Part shown: piece after piece, positions 25,901-38,995 of the stretch
Numbering within the stretch: the stretch's first letter is position 1
Layout of the letters: every line of letters starts with the position of its first letter
Assembly: GCF_964340395.1 (NCBI RefSeq)
Contig: NC_135561.1
Location: 22,885,986-22,933,485 of the forward strand
Length of the DNA: 47,500 bases
Source of the DNA: Glandiceps talaboti
Lineage: Eukaryota > Hemichordata > Enteropneusta > Spengelidae
Direction of reading: 5' to 3'
Translations under genes and position numbers: made by a program
Notes under the pieces: model-generated
Databases searched by the model: none
Told to the model about the DNA's origin: nothing
The model's input: the letters and a program-made list of their open reading frames with translations, nothing else

Positions 25901-28900
25901 ACTCATCAGTGGTCTGTACCGTCCGTCAAACTTTTAAATTGTGTAACAATTTCTAGGGGTACAGTGATGCCTTGATACTTGTTACAATGTTACGATAATC
26001 TTGCTAACAGACCTACTGTTACAATATTGCAATGTATGGCTATGTTATGTCACTCATATGACAACCGGAGTACGGTAGCAATATACAAAATACACAAGAT
26101 CAAACAAACATGGTGGGACACTGAACTGTATACACACATTCTGTGGGCAAAGTATATCATGGTACAATTGTTTGATTTTTGATTCACAAGCTCGGCAAAA
26201 GACTTAGAAATAGTTTTGCCATTTCACATTTATCACGCTCATTTTCCAGGGTTTTCCAGGGAGGGTTTGAAATTCCAGGGTTTCCATGACAGTGCAAACC
26301 CTGTGTCAGTTAGGACTGTACATTGATAGATTACACTTACCCGTAATGAACTTGTGTTTTCCTATTGAACATAGCAAAGTCATCGGATTCATCTGAATCA
26401 CTGAGGTAGTCTTGCCATGCAGTGTGACGATGTCTTATTCTGTATTCTGGACTCTCATCCTACAGTACCAAATATAAACAAAAAATTTGACGTGTTTATT
26501 TACATATTAAACCCTATCTCATAGTCCTATGCCGTAGTATAAACCCTATCTCATAGTTCTATGCCGTAGTATAAACCCTATCTCACTGTCCTATGCCATA
26601 GTATAAACCCTATCTCATAGTCCTATGCTGTAGCATAAACCCTATCTCATAGTCCTATGCCGTAGTATAAACCCTATCTCATAGTTCTATGCCGTAGCAT
26701 AAACTCTATCTCATAGTTCTATGCCGTAGCATAAACCCTATCTCATAGTTCTATGCCATAGCATAAACCCTATCTCATAGTTCTATGCCGTAGCATAAAC
26801 CCTATCTCATAGTTCTATGCCGTAGCATAAACTCTATCTCACAGTCCTGTGCCGTAGCATAAACTCTATCTCATAGTTCTATGCCGTAGTATAAACCCAA
26901 TCTCATAGTCCTATGCTGTAGTATAAACCCTATCTCATAGTCCTATGCCATAGTATAAACCCTATCTCATAGTTCTATGCCGTAGCATAAACTCTATCTC
27001 ATAGTTCTATGCCGTAGTATAAACCCTATCTCATAGTCCTATGCTGTAGCATAAACCCTATCTCATAGTCCTATGCCGTTGCATAAACCCTATCTCACAG
27101 TCCTATGCCGTAGTATAAACCCTATCTCATAGTCCTATGCCGTAGTATAAACCCTATCTCATAGTTCTATGCCGTAGTATAAACCCTATCTCACAGTCCT
27201 ATGCCATAGTATGAACCCTATCTCATAGTCCTATGCCATAGTATAAACCCTATCTCATAGTTCTATGCCGTAGCATAAACTCTATCTCATAGTCCTATGC
27301 TGTAGTATAAACCATACCTCATAGTCCTATGCCGTAGCATAAACCCTATCTCATAGTCTTATGCCGTAGCATAAACCCTATCTTACAGTCCTATGCTGTA
27401 GCATAAACCCTATCTCATAGTTCTATGCCGTAGCATAAACCCTATCTCACAGTCCTATGCCGTAGTATAAACCCTATCTCATAGTTCTATGCCATAGTAT
27501 AAACCCTATCTCATAGTCCTATGCCGTAGTATAAACCCTATCTCACAGTCCTATGCCATAGTATAAACCCTATCTCATAGTCCTATGCCGTAGCATAAAC
27601 CCTATCTCATAGTCCTATGCTGTAGTATAAACTCTATCTCATAGTCCTATGCTGTAGTATAAACTCTATCTCATAGTTCTATGCCGTAGCATAAACCCTA
27701 TCTCATAGTCCTATGCCGTAGCATAAACCCTATCTCATAGTCCTATGCCGTAGCATAAACCCTATCTCATAGTCCTATGCCGTAGCATAAACCCTATCTC
27801 ATAGTCCTATGCCGTAGCATAAACCCTATCTCATAGTCCTATGCTGTAGTATAAACTCTATCTCATAGTTCTATGCCGTAGCATAAACCCTATCTCATAG
27901 TCCTATGCCGTAGTATAAACCCTATCTCATAGTTCTATGCTGTAGCATAAACCCTATCTCATAGTCCTATGCCGTAGCATAAACCCTATCTAACAGTCCT
28001 ATGCTGTAGAATAAACCCTATCTCATAGTCCTATGCCGTAGCATAAACCCTATCTAACAGTCCTATGCTGTAGTATAAACCCTATCTCATAGTCCTATGC
28101 CGTAGCATAAACCCTATCTAACAGTCCTATGCTGTAGCATAAACCCTATCTAACAGTCCTATGCTGTAGCATAAACCCTATCTAACAGTCCTATGCTGTA
28201 GCATAAACCCTATCTAACAGTCCTATGCTGTAGCATAAACCCTATCTAACAGTCCTATGCTGTAGCATAAACCCTATCTAACAGTCCTATGCCGTAGTAT
28301 AAACCCTATCTCATAGTCCTATGCTGTAGTATAAACCATACCTCATAGTCTTATGCTGTAGTATAAACCCTATCTCATAGTCCTATGCCATAGCATAAAC
28401 CCTATCTCATAGTCCTATGCTGTAGCATAAACCCTATCTAACAGTTCTATGCCGTAGTATAAACCCTATCTCATAGTTCTATGCCGTAGCATAAACCCTA
28501 TCTCATAGTCCTATGCTGTAGCATAAACCCTATCTAACAGTCCTATGCTGTAGCATAAACCCTATCTAACAGTCCTATGCTGTAGCATAAACCCTATCTA
28601 ACAGTCCTATGCTGTAGCATAAACCCTATCTAACAGTCCTATGCTGTAGCATAAACCCTATCTAACAGTCCTATGCTGTAGCATAAACCCTATCTCATAG
28701 TCCTATGCTGTAGCATAAACCCTATCTCATAGTCCTATGCCGTAGCATAAACCCTATCTAACAGTCCTATGCTGTAGCATAAACCCTATCTCATAGTCCT
28801 ATGCCGTAGCATAAACCCTATCTAACAGTCCTATGCTGTAGCATAAACCCTATCTCATAGTCCTATGCCGTAGCATAAACCCTATCTAACAGTCCTATGC

Positions 28901-31900
28901 TGTAGCATAAACCCTATCTAACAGTCCTATGCTGTAGCATAATATAATTTGGTCCAAAGCTTATTTCTAAAAGTTCTATCTTTGAATGGATTCAGCTTAT
29001 TTTTCATTAGATCCAGGGCTCCAAATAATGGCCTTTTACTTGCTCTGGACAACTAATTTTACCCAAAGGCATATGGTAAGTACTTTTAAAAAATGACTTG
29101 TCCAAGTGGGCAAGTAGAATTTCACAGGATTATTGACTTTAAAACCTGTGATCACTCATTGTAATGAAAGTAAAACTTCTTTGTACCTGCAGAATCTTTT
29201 TAAGTAATCTTTTTTTATAATAAATGAATTGATAAAAATAGCACCAATGGCACTGTAGCACAACTGTACATTGTACTGTACAGTTTTAAAAATGTGTAAT
29301 ACATGGTGAGCCATTCTAGGTATGTGGTCATTTGCACATTTACATACATTTTTTGAATGATTATTAAATTGTCTATTAATCCCTGTTGTTATCTTTGTGA
29401 AATACACAATCTTTTGGCTGTTGCTATGGGCATGGCCTGTTGCTAGGCACATTTGCATACATTTTTTGAACGATTATTCAATTGTCTATTAAACCCTATT
29501 GTTATCTTTGCATAATATGTTATCAATAAAGTATTCTCCATCTTGCGACAGATCTCGTGAGATATGCAAATATGCCTAACAACGGTTGTCAAGGGGGTCA
29601 AGCTATCAGCCTTGTCATCATTGTATACATGAAGGTCAATGCATTTGTCTGTAAAATATACTCCCTTTGTGACCATCTACAACCGCAAGTTGTCATAAAA
29701 AACATTGACAAATTGAAAGTATCAGAACTAAAGAGAATGTTACGAAAATTTGGGCGTGTCAACAACAAGTTATAGGAAAAATATGTCACGGTGTCACACA
29801 GCCATTTCCGAATTGACTGTCATTTCTGGGAATACGTTGTCAGTGCCAAACTTATGCAGCATACTAGATGGCTATAATATTTCAATCTTGAGAAATGGTA
29901 ATTAATGACAAGCAAAATCGAGTAGTTTTAATTATTAGTACACATGTACATGGTGGAACATTTCCCATCACCAATTTTCAATAGTAGTATTTAGTACGCT
30001 ATGCACATGAAGTGTCACATAGTAGTATTAATACACATACACCGGCCATAAGTCCTTATGTACCGTTGACATTTACACTGTTGACAAATGCAGATGAAAG
30101 CTAAAAGTCTTACACATTTTTTAAGAGAACAAATGCCCCGTTTCGTTCCTAGAGTTCAGAATTGAAAAGTTCTAAATTATCGAGACAGGTCAGGAAATCA
30201 TAGTCAGTTCCTGACAATCGTATTCCGATTTTACCATATGTTATCTTCATACAATACAAGTATAGTTCCTGACGACCATATTCTGATTTTAACATACGTT
30301 AATAATGTTAATAACATAGGGTAAAATTGGAATAAGGTCGCCAGGAACTAGACTAGTAATGTATGAAGATAACATAGAGTAAAATCGGAATAAGGTCATC
30401 TAGGAACTAGAATAGGAAATCATGATGCATGAAACACATGTCTGGCATCAGCCATGTTTATACTTGCGTTCAATAAACGTGTTGTAGAACTCATAGTCCA
30501 AATTTGTAAAATAAAAGGACATAGTATCTCTAAACATTAATTTGAAAATACATATATACAGCTGATTTATAAATTTATATGATAAAATCAGAGACAGTGA
30601 AAAAAAATCTCACCTGTTTTCAATGTTTTTAGCAGATGCGGACAAATTTAGGTGACGAATTACAGACTAAAAATTACATCATTGTCAACTATTAACTTGC
30701 GTTACAGTGAAGTGATCGCGTCCACTTTGTGTGTTGGTTTTTAGACGACGCCACGCGACATATAAGGTCTGTAGAAAGTTACGACATTGTATCAAATTTT
30801 AGACTTTGTTGAAAAATAGGAATCCAATACAGCAATTTCGCTGCTTGGCATGCAAGATTAACCATAGGGCCTGCGATCCCTCAAGTGGATCCAACTCTAA
30901 TTCAAAATGTAATATTTTCAAGTTCGTGTTGAAATTGATTTCAAAGATAACACTGTCAATTTCAAATGTTCTTCATCTGTGCTCAGATTGCCAAAAATCA
31001 CAGTCTGACGTCTGACGGCTAGTTTAATATGAAACCCCTACCAGCGACTTTTACATACGCACATACACAGACAGACAGACAGACAGACAGATGGACGGAC
31101 AAGACACCGCTCGATGCCTATACCACTACTCTGTTTCCTTAAAGTACAGATGCCAGTTTTTGCATATGAATAGAACTAGCAGCTGATGAAAGATCATATG
31201 AATAGAACGAGCAGCTTGTATACGTCTGATTAACACTAAAAAATTATTTTATTTGTCAAAGCAAAATAAATGTCATTTTTTGATGGACAAGCATTTTCTG
31301 ATTCAGACACAAACTTTTTATTTTGTACTTGCCCGTGTGGCAAGTGTATATATTTCATTACTTTGAACCATTCTATAACATAATTATCAAAACTTTTAAG
31401 AGCATCATAAGGCCAAATAAAAAAGTTGTTTGGTTCCGGTTACCCAACCCCACCTAGTTTTTCACACCGACCCTACACTTTTTTTTTTACATATTCGAGA
31501 AAAAAAAAAATCGCAAAAATTGTGAAATCTCACAAGAAATACTGGATGCAGAAACTGATATCAACTGAAAAAGACAGTTCTTCCAATCTGTAATGGTTGT
31601 ACATCTGATGAGAAGAAGCCAATAACACAGAGACCATGTGGAAAACAACAGAAAAAACATAACTACCTGAACTAGACACTCACATATGAAAAAAAATATT
31701 AAAAAATATAAAATAATATAAAATCTACCTACCCCACCTATTCTAAAATGGAATGTAATTGGAACCACACATTTTTTTTTACGCCTAATATGAATAATGG
31801 TTATCTTTTTAATTTAATAAAATCACTGAAAAATAATTTTTTTTTATCTAAAACTTAGCCAAATGACAAATGCATTCCAGAGAAGCAGTAACTCTAAATA

Positions 31901-34900
31901 TACTTTTTCTCAGACTACCGGTATTAAACTATTATTTACAAAAGTTGTAGAGTGCAAATACTTACAAGATGTCTTCTGCCGGATCTCTTTCCCCGTTCTC
32001 TCTCTTTTCTTTTGGACTGTATTTCTTCTTCTTCATGTTCCTCTCCCTCATCTCCTGATAATGATAAAGAGAAAACATGAAAGAGTTAGTGATATGACAA
32101 CATGTTAATATACCAATAACTACACATATATTACAGATATATCAAGAGTTAGTGATATGACAACATGTTAATATACCAATAACTACACATATATTACAGA
32201 TATATCAAGAGTTAGTGATATGACAACATGTTAATATACCAATAACTACACATATATTACAGATATATCAAGAGTTAGTGATATGACAACATGTTAATAT
32301 ACCAATAACTACACATATATTACTGATATATCAAGAGTTAGTGATATGACATGTTAATATACCAATAACTACACATATATTACAGATATATCAAGAGTTA
32401 GTGATATGACAACATGTTAATATACCAATAACTACACATATATTACTGATATATCAAGAGTTAGTGATATGACAACATGTTAATATACCAATAACTACAC
32501 ATATATTACAGATATATCAAGAGTTAGTGATATGACAACATGTTAATATACCAATAACTACACATATATTACTGATATATTAAGAGTTAGTGATATGACA
32601 ACATGTTAATATACCAATAACTACACATATATTACTGATATATCAAGAGTTAGTGATATGACAACATGTTAATATACCAATAACTACACATATATTACTG
32701 ATATATCAAGAGTTAGTGATATGACAACATGTTAATATACCAATAACTACACATATATTACTGATATATCAAGAGTTAGTGATATGACAACATGTTAATA
32801 TACCAATAACTACACATATATTACAGATATTACAATTTAATTTCAAATGATCTAAAGGACACTGTTCCAAACCTTCAATAACCAATTTAAACAATGTGTT
32901 CCGTAAGGGCAAAGTCTACCTTTCCTAGACACAATTATTGTTGGAATGCAATAGAACATAATGTGATTTGTTATGTTTGAAGTACGTACCTAATTGAATT
33001 GAATTAGAAGAATGCATTTTTAAAGTGTACATGCAAAGGTTGGTAATTTTTTTCGTAATTATGTTTATTTTGCCATAAAAATAAATGAAATTACATTCAT
33101 ACCTCTAAATATTATGCACATTGGCAAGAAAGTCGCAAAAATACTCGCCCCTTAATCCCTGTGCTTCGACTAACTTCGGCACCTCAACCAGCTCACGAAA
33201 GGCGTCGAGGTCCCACGTGTTACAAAAGCCGTCTAAGCCTTTGTGTAATGTTTACTTATGAATTACTAATTACGCTTGCCATATAGTATTATCTGTAACT
33301 GTACATATTGTGGTGTACCAGTTTAGTCTTCCGACAACAATGGTTCCTTGGTGTTTTGTCAAAAAATTATTAACCTTTGCATGTACACTTTAAGATGTAG
33401 CGTAATTACAGAAAATTATTAAGTATGCAAATGAGTCATTAAAACTAATAGCTACATCATCACATCACAAAGCTTTTTAGAAGCTGTGCACTTTGTTATG
33501 GTTGTTGTATGTAGTAAATTATACTGAATTTGAAACGTGCATTGTTAACATTTAGCCTAATTACTATAAATTATTAATTATGCAAATGACTCATTAAAAC
33601 TATGTGTTACATCAATAAACTTTATGAGATATGTTCATCCTGGTATCACGAATGTAGGTACCAAATTATACAGAACTTGAAGCTTACCCTAATTAATGAA
33701 AATCATTAATCATGCAAATGACTCATTAAATCTACAAGCTACATCAACAAGCCTTTCAAGACATATGCCCTTTGTTTTGTTTGAAATGTATACCAAATTA
33801 TATTACCAAATTATAATTTGAAGCGTGCATTCTTAAGATATAACTTTACAACTGAAAACCATTAATTATGCAATTGAGTCATTAAAACCACAAGCTATAT
33901 TATCAAACTTAATATGGCACAGACACTTTGTTATCATCAACATATGTACCAAATTATACTGAATTTGAAGCATGCATTCTTAAGATATAGCCTACTTGCT
34001 GAAAACCATTACTTATGCAAATAACTCAATAATATGCATGGTATATTTACCAAAACCTAATCAGTTCTAGTCATTACTCTAAAGAGTATATGTGCCAAAT
34101 TTTGTTTGAATTGGGCCAGTCATTTTTTAGGAAACGATGACACGAACAGACACACACATAAACTTTTCATCCCTAAATTGTAACCATCCTTACGGAAGGT
34201 ACAAAGTCCAGTCGGTCTTAATGTTAATTATATTGAGTACGGCTACCAACGTATAGGAAAAGTAGTCAGTCTTATTTCAGCCTTAAATGTTTTAACAAAT
34301 GTTTGTGTTTTCAACAAAACATTTAAATGTCAAACATGTAAGCACTAAAGTTAAATTCAGATGAATTGATCACTTTCAATTAGTTGTACATCCTAACATT
34401 ATAAAGACCTACGTGTAATCAGTTAGAATACCTTTAGTGCTGTATATCCTATTAAGACCTACGTGTAATCAGTTAGAATACCTTTAGTGCTGTATATCCT
34501 ATAAAGACCTACGTGTAATCATTTAGAATACCTTTACTGCTGTATATCCTATTAAGACCTACGTGTAATCAGTTAGAATACCTTCAGTGCTGTATATCCT
34601 ATTAAGACCTACGTGTAATCAGTTAGAATACCTTCAGTGCTGTATATCCTATAAAGACCTTCGTGTAATCAGTTAGAATACCTTTAGTGCTGTATATCCT
34701 ATAAAGACCTACGTGTAATCAGTTAGAATACCTTCAGTGCTGTATATCCTATTAAGACCTACGTGTAATCAGTTAGAATACCTTTAGTGCTGTATATCCT
34801 ATAAAGACCTACGTGTAATCAGTTAGAATACCTTGAGTGCTGTATATCCTATAAAGACCTACATGTAATCAGTTAGAATACCTTTAGTGCTGTATATCCT

Positions 34901-37900
34901 ATAAAGACCTACGTGTAATCAGTTAGAATACCTTCAGTGCTGTATATCCTATTAAGACTTACGTGTAATCAGTTAGAATACCTTCAGTGCTGTATATCCT
35001 ATTAAGACCTACGTGTAATCAGTTAGAATACCTTTAGTGCTGTATATCCTATTGAGACCTACGTGTAATCAGTTAGAATACCTTTAGTGCTGTATATCCT
35101 ATAAAGACCTACTTGTAGTCAGTTAGAATACCTCCAGTGCTGTATATCCTATTAAGACCTACGTGTAATCAGTTAGAATACCTTTAGTGCTGTACATCCT
35201 ATTAAGACCTACGTGTAATCAGTTAGAATACCTTTGGTGCTGTATATCCTATAAAGACCTACGTGTAGTCAGTAAGAATACCTTTAGTGCTGTATATCCT
35301 ATAAAGACCTACTTGTAGTCAGTTAGAATACCTTCAGTGCTGTATATCCTATAAAGACATACTTGTAGTCAGTTAGAATACCTTCAGTGCTGTATATCCT
35401 ATAAAGACCTACGTGTAGTCAGTTAGAATACCTTCAGTGCTGTACGTATCCTATAAAGACATACTTGTAGTCAGTTAGAATACCTCCAGTGCTGTATATC
35501 CTATAAAGACCTACGTGTAATCAATTAGAATACCTTTAGTGCTGTATATCCTATAAAGACCTACTTGTAGTCAGTTAGAATACCTTCAGTGCTGTACATA
35601 TCCTATAAAGACATACTTGTAGTCAGTTAGAATACCTCCAGTGCTGTATATCCTATAAAGACCTACGTGTAATCAGTTAGAATACCTTTAGTGCTGTATA
35701 TCCTATAAAGACCTACTTGTAGTCAGTTAGAATACCTCCAGTGCTGTATATCCTATAAAGACATACTTGTAGTCAGTTAGAATACCTTCAGTGCTGTATA
35801 TCCTATAAAGACCTACGTGTAATCAGTTAGAATACCTTTAGTGCTGTATATCCTATAAAGACCTACTTGTAGTCAGTTAGAATACCTTCAGTGCTGTATA
35901 TCCTATTAAGACCTACGTGTAATCAGTTAGAATACCTTTAGTGCTGTATATCCTATTAAGACCTACTTGTAATCAGTTAGAATACCTTCAGTGCTGTATA
36001 TCCTATAAAGACCTACTTGTAGTCAGTTAGAATACCTTCAGTGCTGTATATCCTATAAAGACATACTTGTAGTCAGTTAGAATACCTTCAGTGCTGTATA
36101 TCCTATTGAGACCTACGTGTAATCAGTTAGAATACCTTGAGTGCTGTATATCCTATAAAGACCTACTTGTAGTCAGTTAGAATACCTTCAGTGCTGTATA
36201 TCCTATAAAGACATACTTGTAATCAGTTAGAATACCTTCAGTGCTGTATATCCTATAAAGACATACTTGTAGTCAGTTAGAATACCTCCAGTGCTGTATA
36301 TCCTATAAAGACCTACGTGTAATCAGTTAGAATACCTTGAGTGCTGTATATCCTATAAAGACCTACTTGTAGTCAGTTAGAATACCTTCAGTGCTGTATA
36401 TCCTATAAAGACATACTTGTAATCAGTTAGAATACCTTCAGTGCTGTATATCCTATAAAGACATACTTGTAGTCAGTTAGAATACCTTCAGTGCTGTATA
36501 TCCTATTGAGACCTACGTGTAATCAGTTAGAATACCTTTAGTGCTGTATATCCTATTAAGACCTACTTGTAATCAGTTAGAATACCTTTAGTGCTGTATA
36601 TCCTATTGAGACCTACTCGTAGTCAGTTAGCATACCTTCAGTTAGCTGTACGTCCTCTTCATCTGATTTGAGTAAATCTCTAGGGTGTACCATTTCACGT
36701 TCCTGTAAAATCAATAGCAGTATTTTATAGCAGTGCAGTTGTCAATATTGGTATTATTTAGTGTAAGTTTGTTCTGGAATGTACATTTGTTATACTACTA
36801 GCTAAACTTATTAACATGTTATCAGTCAGTGTGAGTGACCAGTAACCTATTTAATAAGTCCCATCATTCTCTCGCCACGTTCTGAGTTTGGTGTGGAGAC
36901 TACTAAAACTATCAAAGTATTTTTACCTCGCCATGTTCTGAGTTTGGTGCTTCTAATTCATCTAACTGTAGTCCTGGAGTTGCTGGAGTTGTAGGCATAA
37001 CACCATTCAATGCAATACCTGGTTGGCTATCAATGTGTTGTTTTAAGTCACTGCAACAAACAAACAAATAACAAAGTTACAATTTTATTACTATATACCA
37101 CCACTATCACAAAATGTCATGCATTATTTATTCACTTTGCAGTCATTCTTCAAAATAAACATACATGTAGTACAAAGGAAGCTCAATAGACCAATATTCT
37201 GGTTAGGGTACCCATGATGGAAACTCAATAGACCAATATTCTGGTTAGGGTACCCATGCTGGAAACTCAATAGATCAATATTCTGGTTAGGGTACCCATG
37301 ATGGAAACTCAATAGATCAATATTCTGGTTAGGGTACCCATGCTGGAAACTCAATAGATCAATATTCTGGTTAGGGTACCCATGCTGGAAACTCAATAGA
37401 TCAATATTCTGGTTAGGGTACCCATGATGGAAACTCAATAGACCAATATTCTGGTTAGGGTACCCATGCTGGAAACTCAATAGATCAATATTCTGGTTAG
37501 GGTACCCATGATGGAAACTCAATAGACCAATATTCTGGTTAGGGTACCCATGCTAGAAGCTCAATAGACCAATATTCTGGTTAGGGTACCCATGATGGAA
37601 ACTCAATAGACCAATATTCTGGTTAGGGTACCCATGATGGAAACTCAATAGACCAATATTCTGGTTAGGGTACCCATGCTAGAAGCTCAATAGACCAATA
37701 TTCTGGTTAGGGTACCCATGATGGAAACTCAATAGATCAATATTCTGGTTAGGGTACCCATGATGGAAACTCAATAGACCAATATTCTGGTTAGGGTACC
37801 CATGCTAGAAACTCAATAGACCAATATTCTGGTTAGGGTACCCATGATGGAAACTCAATAGACCAATATTCTGGTTAGGGTACCCATGCTAGAAGCTCAA

Positions 37901-38960
37901 TAGACCAATATTCTGGTTAGGGTACCCATGATGGAAACTCAATAGACCAATATTCTGGTTAGGGTACCCATGCTAGAAGCTCAATAGACCAATATTCTGG
38001 TTAGGGTACCCATGCTAGAAGCTCAATAGACCAATATTCTGGTTAGGGTTACCATGATGGAAACTCAATAGACCAATATTCTGGTTAGGGTACCCATGCT
38101 AGAAGCTCAATAGACCAATATTCTGGTTAGGGTACCCATGCTAGAAGCTCAATAGACCAATATTCTGGTTAGGGTACCCATGATGGAAACTCAATAGACC
38201 AATATTCTGGTTAGGGTACCCATGCTAGAAGCTCAATAGATCAATATTCTGGTTAGGGTACCCATGCTAGAAGCTCAATAGATCAATATTCTGGTTAGGG
38301 TACCCATGCTAGAAGCTCAATAGACCAATATTCTGGTTAGGGTACCCATGCTGGAAACTCAATAGATCAATATTCTGGTTAGGGTACCCATGCTGGAAAC
38401 TCAATAGACCAATATTCTGGTTAGGGTACCCATACTGGAAACTCAATAGACCAATATTCTGGTTAGGGTACCCATGCTAGAAGCTCAATAGACCAATATT
38501 CTGGTTAGGGTACCCATGCTGGAAACTCAATAGATCAATATTCTGGTTAGGGTACCCATGCTAGAAGCTCAATAGATCAATATTCTAGTTAGGGTATCCA
38601 TGCTGGAAACTCAATAGATCAATATTCTGGTTAGGGTACCCATGCTGGAAGCTCAATAGACCAATATTCTGGTTAGGGTACCCATGCTAGAAGCTCAATA
38701 GATCAATATTCTGGTTAGGGTACCCATTCTAGAAGCTCAATAGACCAATAGTCTGGTTAGGGTTATGTGGTCTTGTTGCTAGGCATATTTCCCCACGTTT
38801 TGAAGATTTATTCATATGCCTATATATTAGGGATGAAAAGTCAGTGTCTGTCTGTCTGTCTGTCTGTCTGTTATGTGGTCTTGTTGCTAGGCACATTTCC
38901 CCACGTTTTGAAGATTTATTCATATGCCTATTATAGTATATATTAGGGATGAAAAGTCTG

Positions 38961-38995
<35 letters not shown>

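Noticed and set aside
17660-26322. A single 8.7-kb transposon bounded by the inverted CAGGGTTTG sequences
   Set aside because: Probable exon 7, a DIRS-like element and a piggyBac-like copy lie between them, and the two ends differ in length. Two independent copies are simpler.
37181-38764. TTAGGG in each 42-bp unit, possibly interstitial telomeric repeat
   Set aside because: The hexamer occurs once per 42 bp and not in tandem. The same applies to AAACCCTA in the 32-bp array and TTAGG in the 40-bp array.
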